DNA from: Gemmatimonadota bacterium
GTDB taxonomy: Bacteria; Gemmatimonadota; Gemmatimonadetes; JACCXV01
DNA: 9,232 nucleotides
Assembly: GCA_013696835.1 (NCBI GenBank)
Contig: JACCXV010000093.1
Span: 1 to 9,232, forward strand
Direction: 5' to 3'
Positions 6,881 to 9,232 of this stretch are shown here, one piece after another. Made by a program: the position numbers and the translations under genes. Positions within the stretch are counted from its first letter, which is position 1, and each line of letters opens with the position of its first letter. The notes beneath the pieces are model-generated. The model ran no database searches. It was given only the letters and a program-made list of their open reading frames with translations, and had not been told where the DNA came from.

Positions 6881-7642
6881 TCAGCCGTGGAGTTGCTCGG
6901 CCTCGAGGTCCTCTCGCCGGATCGTACCTTCGTGGATCGCCGTGCCCACCAGGGCCCCCGCGAAGCCGATCGCCGCGATCCCGCGCAGATCCTCGGGGGA
7001 GCGCACGCCCCCTCCCACCAGCCAGCACAGCGCCGGAGCTTCGTCGCGCAGAACGGCGAGCGCAGGGAGGTCGGGCCCGAGCCCGCGCCCCACGCGGTCG
7101 AGATCCAGCACAATGATGGTCCCGTAGCCGGCCTGCGCCGCTTCACGCACGAGGCGGGCGGGCCCCAGCTCGCCGATGGATCTACTCCGGGCAACCGCCA
7201 CTCCCCCGCGCATGTCCAGGCTGAACACGAGCCGCCGGCGCGGCACGGCCGCCGCCAGATTCCGCAGCTCCTCCAGCCCGGGAAGGGTCTCCAGGCCCAC
7301 GACGACGCGGCTCGCTCCCCAGTGGAGGAGCTCGGTCGCAGCGGGGGCGTCCGCGACGCCGGCATCCACCCAGGCCCGCTGGCCGTCACGAGCCATTGCG
7401 CCGAGGAGCTCGGCGTTGCCGGGGTCCGGCGATCCGCTGTCGATCGCGTCCAGGTCGGCGATGTACAGGTCGCGAAGTCCAAGCCTGCGCAGCGATCCCG
7501 CGGCGATGGCGGCGGGGTCCGAGCCGTCGGCGAGCACGCTTCGCAGGAGCGGATACGCCGAGCGCGGCCCGCTGCCGGCGTGCACCGCCTCGCCACCGCG
7601 GAGGTCCAGGACGGAAACCACCCGAAAGCGTGCTCCGCTCAT
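6881..7642 (-). CDS. HisA-related TIM-barrel protein, probably cofactor synthesis
   Basis: This 253-residue protein resembles phosphoribosylformimino-AICAR-P isomerase (HisA) and fits the uncharacterised HisA-related group (COG1411, from memory). The two catalytic aspartates of HisA appear conserved: D13 in VVSVLDLRGG and D143 in VFSLDMRGG. Both phosphate-binding turns are visible near the C-terminus: LVGGGVRSPEDL (208-219) and ALVGTAIHEGTI (230-241). The strand patterns LYIADLDAID (59-68), ASRVVVGLE (110-118) and TIIVLDLDRVG (175-185) fit a half-barrel-repeat (beta/alpha)8 fold. The ATG overlaps the mfnB stop (ATGA), so the two are translationally coupled, and GAGGG lies about 10 nt upstream. 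There are no his genes nearby. I infer a phosphorylated, probably ribosyl-containing substrate in methanofuran-analogue or H4MPT synthesis. The exact reaction is unknown. Confidence 0.85.
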   Translation of the reverse strand: MSGARFRVVSVLDLRGGEAVHAGSGPRSAYPLLRSVLADGSDPAAIAAGSLRRLGLRDLYIADLDAIDSGSPDPGNAELLGAMARDGQRAWVDAGVADAPAATELLHWGASRVVVGLETLPGLEELRNLAAAVPRRRLVFSLDMRGGVAVARSRSIGELGPARLVREAAQAGYGTIIVLDLDRVGRGLGPDLPALAVLRDEAPALCWLVGGGVRSPEDLRGIAAIGFAGALVGTAIHEGTIRREDLEAEQLHG

Positions 7643-8457
7643 TGCTCTACGCCCTCGAGCGCGCGCCGGGCGGCACGTACGAGCTCTCCGCTGAGATGGC
7701 CGGTGCGGCCGCCGCGGCAGACGGCGCCGCGGAGCCCTATGACGTCAGGCGCGAGAGCCGCGGCGGAGGGCACGTCCCCAAGCGAGAGCGAACCCGCGAG
7801 ACCGCAGAGCAGGCCACGGTCCCGCACCCCGGCCACCCAGCGCCGCAGGAACGGGTCTCCGAGCAGAGCCAGGATGGAATGGCCCTTGCTCAGGGTATCC
7901 AGCATGGCGCCGGAGCAGCCCGCCCGCGCCGCCACGTCCGCCAGCTCCGCCGGGCCGACCGCCCCTTCCCTGTCGTCGGCGAACGCGACCGCCACGAGCC
8001 TCACCTCCCTGCCCTCCTCCGCCACCTCCGAGCAGGCCTCGACCAGCTGGCGGAGCGTCTTGTCCACGGACCCGGTGTCCATCCGCGCCGTTCCCACCTT
8101 CAGCAGTCCCGCCCCGGCGGCGACGAGGCGCAGCAGCGCAGCCACGGGAGTCTCGCGGGCCGCCCGCTGCGGAAGAGCGGCGGCTTCGAGCCGCCAAGTT
8201 TGGCCGCCCAGGTGCCCCGGACCAGCGCTGTCGCCCAGCGCGGCGCTCACGGCCACTGCCTGGGGCGCCGCCGCACGCGCGGCCCGCACAACGGACGCTC
8301 GCGCGCGTCCGAGGGATCCGAGGGCGGGCTCCTTCACGTCCAGGATCTCCGCGCCACCTTCGAGGGCGGCGAATACCTCAGTGGGCGTACGGACGCTGAC
8401 CAGAAGGCGCGGCCGGGCGGTGCGATCCACGTGATCCATGCTGTTCATGCGAGCCAT
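7639..8457 (-). CDS. mfnB: (5-formylfuran-3-yl)methyl phosphate synthase (4-HFC-P synthase)
   Basis: MfnB (formerly DUF556) condenses two molecules of glyceraldehyde-3-phosphate into 4-(hydroxymethyl)-2-furancarboxaldehyde phosphate, the furan precursor of methanofuran. This 272-residue protein has the family signature LLVSVRTPTEVFAALEGG followed by EILDVKEPALGSLG, with the Schiff-base lysine candidate K42. The other lysines expected in the active site are K120 (GLLKVGTA) and K191 (LDTLSKGHS). The C-terminal barrel strand LLCGLAGSLSLGDV (216-229) is also typical. The protein is longer than archaeal MfnB (about 235 residues), through an N-terminal extension and a C-terminal tail. The start is uncertain: ATGs at 8457, 8448 and 8439 are all in frame and none has a clear Shine-Dalgarno sequence. 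A perfect inverted repeat at 8469-8483 lies just upstream. It is first of a two-gene unit with the HisA-like gene. Confidence 0.92.
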   Translation of the reverse strand: MARMNSMDHVDRTARPRLLVSVRTPTEVFAALEGGAEILDVKEPALGSLGRARASVVRAARAAAPQAVAVSAALGDSAGPGHLGGQTWRLEAAALPQRAARETPVAALLRLVAAGAGLLKVGTARMDTGSVDKTLRQLVEACSEVAEEGREVRLVAVAFADDREGAVGPAELADVAARAGCSGAMLDTLSKGHSILALLGDPFLRRWVAGVRDRGLLCGLAGSLSLGDVPSAAALAPDVIGLRGAVCRGGRTGHLSGELVRAARRALEGVEQ

Positions 8458-8468
8458 GCAATCCGTCG

Positions 8469-8483
8469 ACGATGCGGCATCGT
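8469..8483. promoter_or_regulatory. Perfect 7-bp inverted repeat upstream of mfnB
   Basis: ACGATGC-G-GCATCGT is a perfect inverted repeat with a single central base, 11 nt before the outermost mfnB ATG. As DNA it is a typical size for a dimeric repressor site. As RNA it could form a 6-bp stem with a CGG loop where the mfnB ribosome binding site should be. The symmetry is observed; the function is inferred. Confidence 0.4.
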
Positions 8484-8589
8484 ATGTTCCGCAAGTGACA
8501 GGAGAAGAAGCGGTGACGGGCCGGTTCCCGGAGGCGCCGGAACGCCTTCGGTGGGGCCTTGGGACTGGCCCGCGGATCGACGGACCTCA

Positions 8590-8618
8590 TTGACACCGGC
8601 GACACGCGGGGCTACCAT
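8590..8618 (+). promoter_or_regulatory. Sigma-70-type promoter for xoxF
   Basis: TTGACA (8590-8595) is a perfect -35 box. It is followed after exactly 17 nt by TACCAT (8613-8618), which matches TATAAT at the first, second, fifth-position A and final T (4 of 6). The predicted start is near 8625, giving a leader of about 190 nt before the xoxF ATG at 8815. No competing match was found closer to the gene. Confidence 0.55.
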
Positions 8619-8619
8619 C

Positions 8620-8639
8620 CGTACACAACTCGTACACAA
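8620..8639. repeat. Tandem CGTACACAA half-sites at the xoxF start site
   Basis: CGTACACAA occurs at 8620-8628 and again at 8631-8639, separated by CT. The repeat period is 11 bp, about one helical turn, so both copies face the same side of the DNA. They begin 2 nt after the -10 box and would cover the transcription start, a usual position for a repressor operator. Confidence 0.45.
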
Positions 8640-8802
8640 TGGGTGGCGTCGGACGATGGCGGGAGCACTGCACCACTTTCCCCCCTGTCCGTCCACTCCG
8701 ATCCCAACCGAAAGCTGCGGCGCCGCGTCGATGCGGGCGTACGCCATCACGCAGAAGCACGCACGTAGCAGGTATGGAGTTCCGTACGCAACCAGCCTCA
8801 AT

Positions 8803-8811
8803 AAGGAGGGG
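8803..8811 (+). promoter_or_regulatory. Strong Shine-Dalgarno site of xoxF
   Basis: AAGGAGGGG with the core GGAGG at 8805-8809 lies 5 nt before the ATG at 8815. It fixes the xoxF start and is the best ribosome binding site in the window, in line with high expression of the dehydrogenase. Confidence 0.85.
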
Positions 8812-8814
8812 CGA

Positions 8815-9232
8815 ATGAAGCGTTTGCTACTCGGGGTCACGGCTCTGGCGATCCTTTCATGGCCAGGCCTGATCTCGGCGCAGGAGGCACAGGGCAATCA
8901 GCAGACGGGTGGGGGAGGTCAGCTCGGCCAGATGACCCAGAAGCAGGGTGACTGGGTCATGGCCGGACGCACGTACGACCTGCAGCGCTTCAGCCCGCTC
9001 AGGGAGATCACGGCCGCCAACGTGAAGGACCTCAAGGCGGCGTGGAGCTTCTCCACGGGAACCCTGCGCGGACATGAGGGCGCCCCGCTGGTACTGAACA
9101 ACACCATGTACGTGCACACGTCCTTCCCGAACATCGTCTACGCGCTCGACCTCACGAAGGAAGGCGCGCCGATGAAGTGGAAGCACGTGCCCGATCAGCC
9201 CGCCGACGTGATCCCGATCGCCTGCTGCGACG
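8815..9232 (+). CDS. xoxF: PQQ-dependent methanol dehydrogenase, XoxF-like, 3'-truncated
   Basis: The first 139 residues are visible; the full enzyme is about 600. Residues 1-22 are a Sec signal peptide (MKRLLLG, hydrophobic core, then SA before QE), so the mature enzyme is periplasmic. A Gln/Gly-rich linker follows, then the first blade of the PQQ propeller. WSFSTGTLRGHEGAPLV (77-93) carries the glutamate that contacts PQQ in methanol dehydrogenases (E88). MYVHTSFPNIVYALDL (98-113) is typical, and the adjacent cysteines C137-C138 (ACCD) form the family's vicinal disulfide ring. The LRGHEGAP form favours lanthanide-dependent XoxF over MxaF. The deciding extra aspartate beside the catalytic one lies beyond the window, as would cytochrome xoxG and xoxJ. 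The enzyme oxidises methanol and feeds C1 units to the H4MPT enzymes encoded upstream. Confidence 0.88.
   Translation, partial: MKRLLLGVTALAILSWPGLISAQEAQGNQQTGGGGQLGQMTQKQGDWVMAGRTYDLQRFSPLREITAANVKDLKAAWSFSTGTLRGHEGAPLVLNNTMYVHTSFPNIVYALDLTKEGAPMKWKHVPDQPADVIPIACCD

Larger units (their letters stand above)
8458..8814. promoter_or_regulatory. Divergent intergenic control region, mfnB / xoxF
   Basis: This 357-nt stretch separates the minus-strand mfnB from plus-strand xoxF. I see no convincing gene in it. It holds an inverted repeat near mfnB, a sigma-70-type promoter pointing toward xoxF, a 9-bp direct repeat over the expected start site, a leader of roughly 190 nt, and a strong ribosome binding site. 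The leader contains the palindromes GCGGCGCCGC (8717-8726) and GGCGTACGCC (8736-8745). The pentamer CGTAC recurs at about 8620, 8631, 8738 and 8783. No good promoter for mfnB could be identified on the minus strand. Confidence 0.75.

Noticed and set aside
6881..7642. Genuine histidine biosynthesis HisA
   Set aside because: No histidine genes are near, the gene is coupled to mfnB, and the N-terminal half diverges from HisA outside the catalytic and phosphate-binding motifs.
6887..8434. A 515-residue open frame on the plus strand over the mfnB and HisA-like genes
   Set aside because: Its translation is low-complexity Arg/Ser/Ala/Pro-rich, whereas the opposite strand encodes two clear protein families.
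8559..8768. A 69-residue plus-strand ORF in the xoxF leader
   Set aside because: It has no recognisable motif, no good ribosome binding site, and its start precedes the predicted promoter.
8815..9232. Calcium-type MxaF instead of XoxF
   Set aside because: The visible N-terminal blocks look more like XoxF (LRGHEGAP), but the distinguishing aspartate is beyond the window, so MxaF is disfavoured rather than excluded.
1..9232. CRISPR arrays, tRNA or rRNA genes, insertion sequences
   Set aside because: No regularly spaced repeats, no tRNA-like or rRNA segments, and no transposase frames or terminal repeats were seen on either strand.

Overview
The window comes from a very GC-rich bacterium. It carries much of the tetrahydromethanopterin (H4MPT) / methanofuran-analogue C1 oxidation pathway known from aerobic methylotrophs, plus the start of a PQQ-dependent methanol dehydrogenase that looks like XoxF. 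A Sec signal on XoxF and a Tat-like signal on a second protein indicate a cell envelope with a periplasm. The protein sequences do not look like classic Methylorubrum versions. A soil or sediment lineage such as Gemmatimonadota, Rokubacteria/Methylomirabilota or Acidobacteriota is my guess; the sequence alone does not settle it.

Layout. Positions 1-6853 are a tightly packed plus-strand operon: fhcB (5' end missing), fhcA, fhcD, a Tat-type intradiol ring-cleavage dioxygenase, fhcC, mch, and a 6-pyruvoyltetrahydropterin synthase (PTPS)-family gene. Gaps are 0-50 nt, and several junctions are 4-nt stop/start overlaps. A convergent minus-strand pair follows: mfnB (8457-7639), overlapped by four bases by a HisA-related gene (7642-6881). 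Between mfnB and xoxF lies a 357-nt divergent regulatory region with a good sigma-70-type promoter, a 9-bp direct repeat over the expected start site, and a perfect inverted repeat just upstream of mfnB. xoxF starts at 8815 and runs off the end.

How the genes work together. XoxF oxidises methanol in the periplasm. The formaldehyde is carried on H4MPT; the enzymes for that entry step and for methylene-H4MPT dehydrogenation are not in the window. Mch hydrolyses methenyl-H4MPT to formyl-H4MPT, and FhcABCD moves the formyl group to a methanofuran-like carrier and hydrolyses it to formate. MfnB makes the furan precursor of that carrier. The PTPS-family protein probably supplies pterin for H4MPT. 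The HisA-like protein is an unassigned enzyme whose position points to cofactor synthesis.

Main points of interest: the exported dioxygenase splitting the fhc genes, the dual CExxHGH motif of the PTPS-family protein, the HisA-like protein coupled to mfnB with HisA-type aspartates in place, and the control region of xoxF/mfnB.
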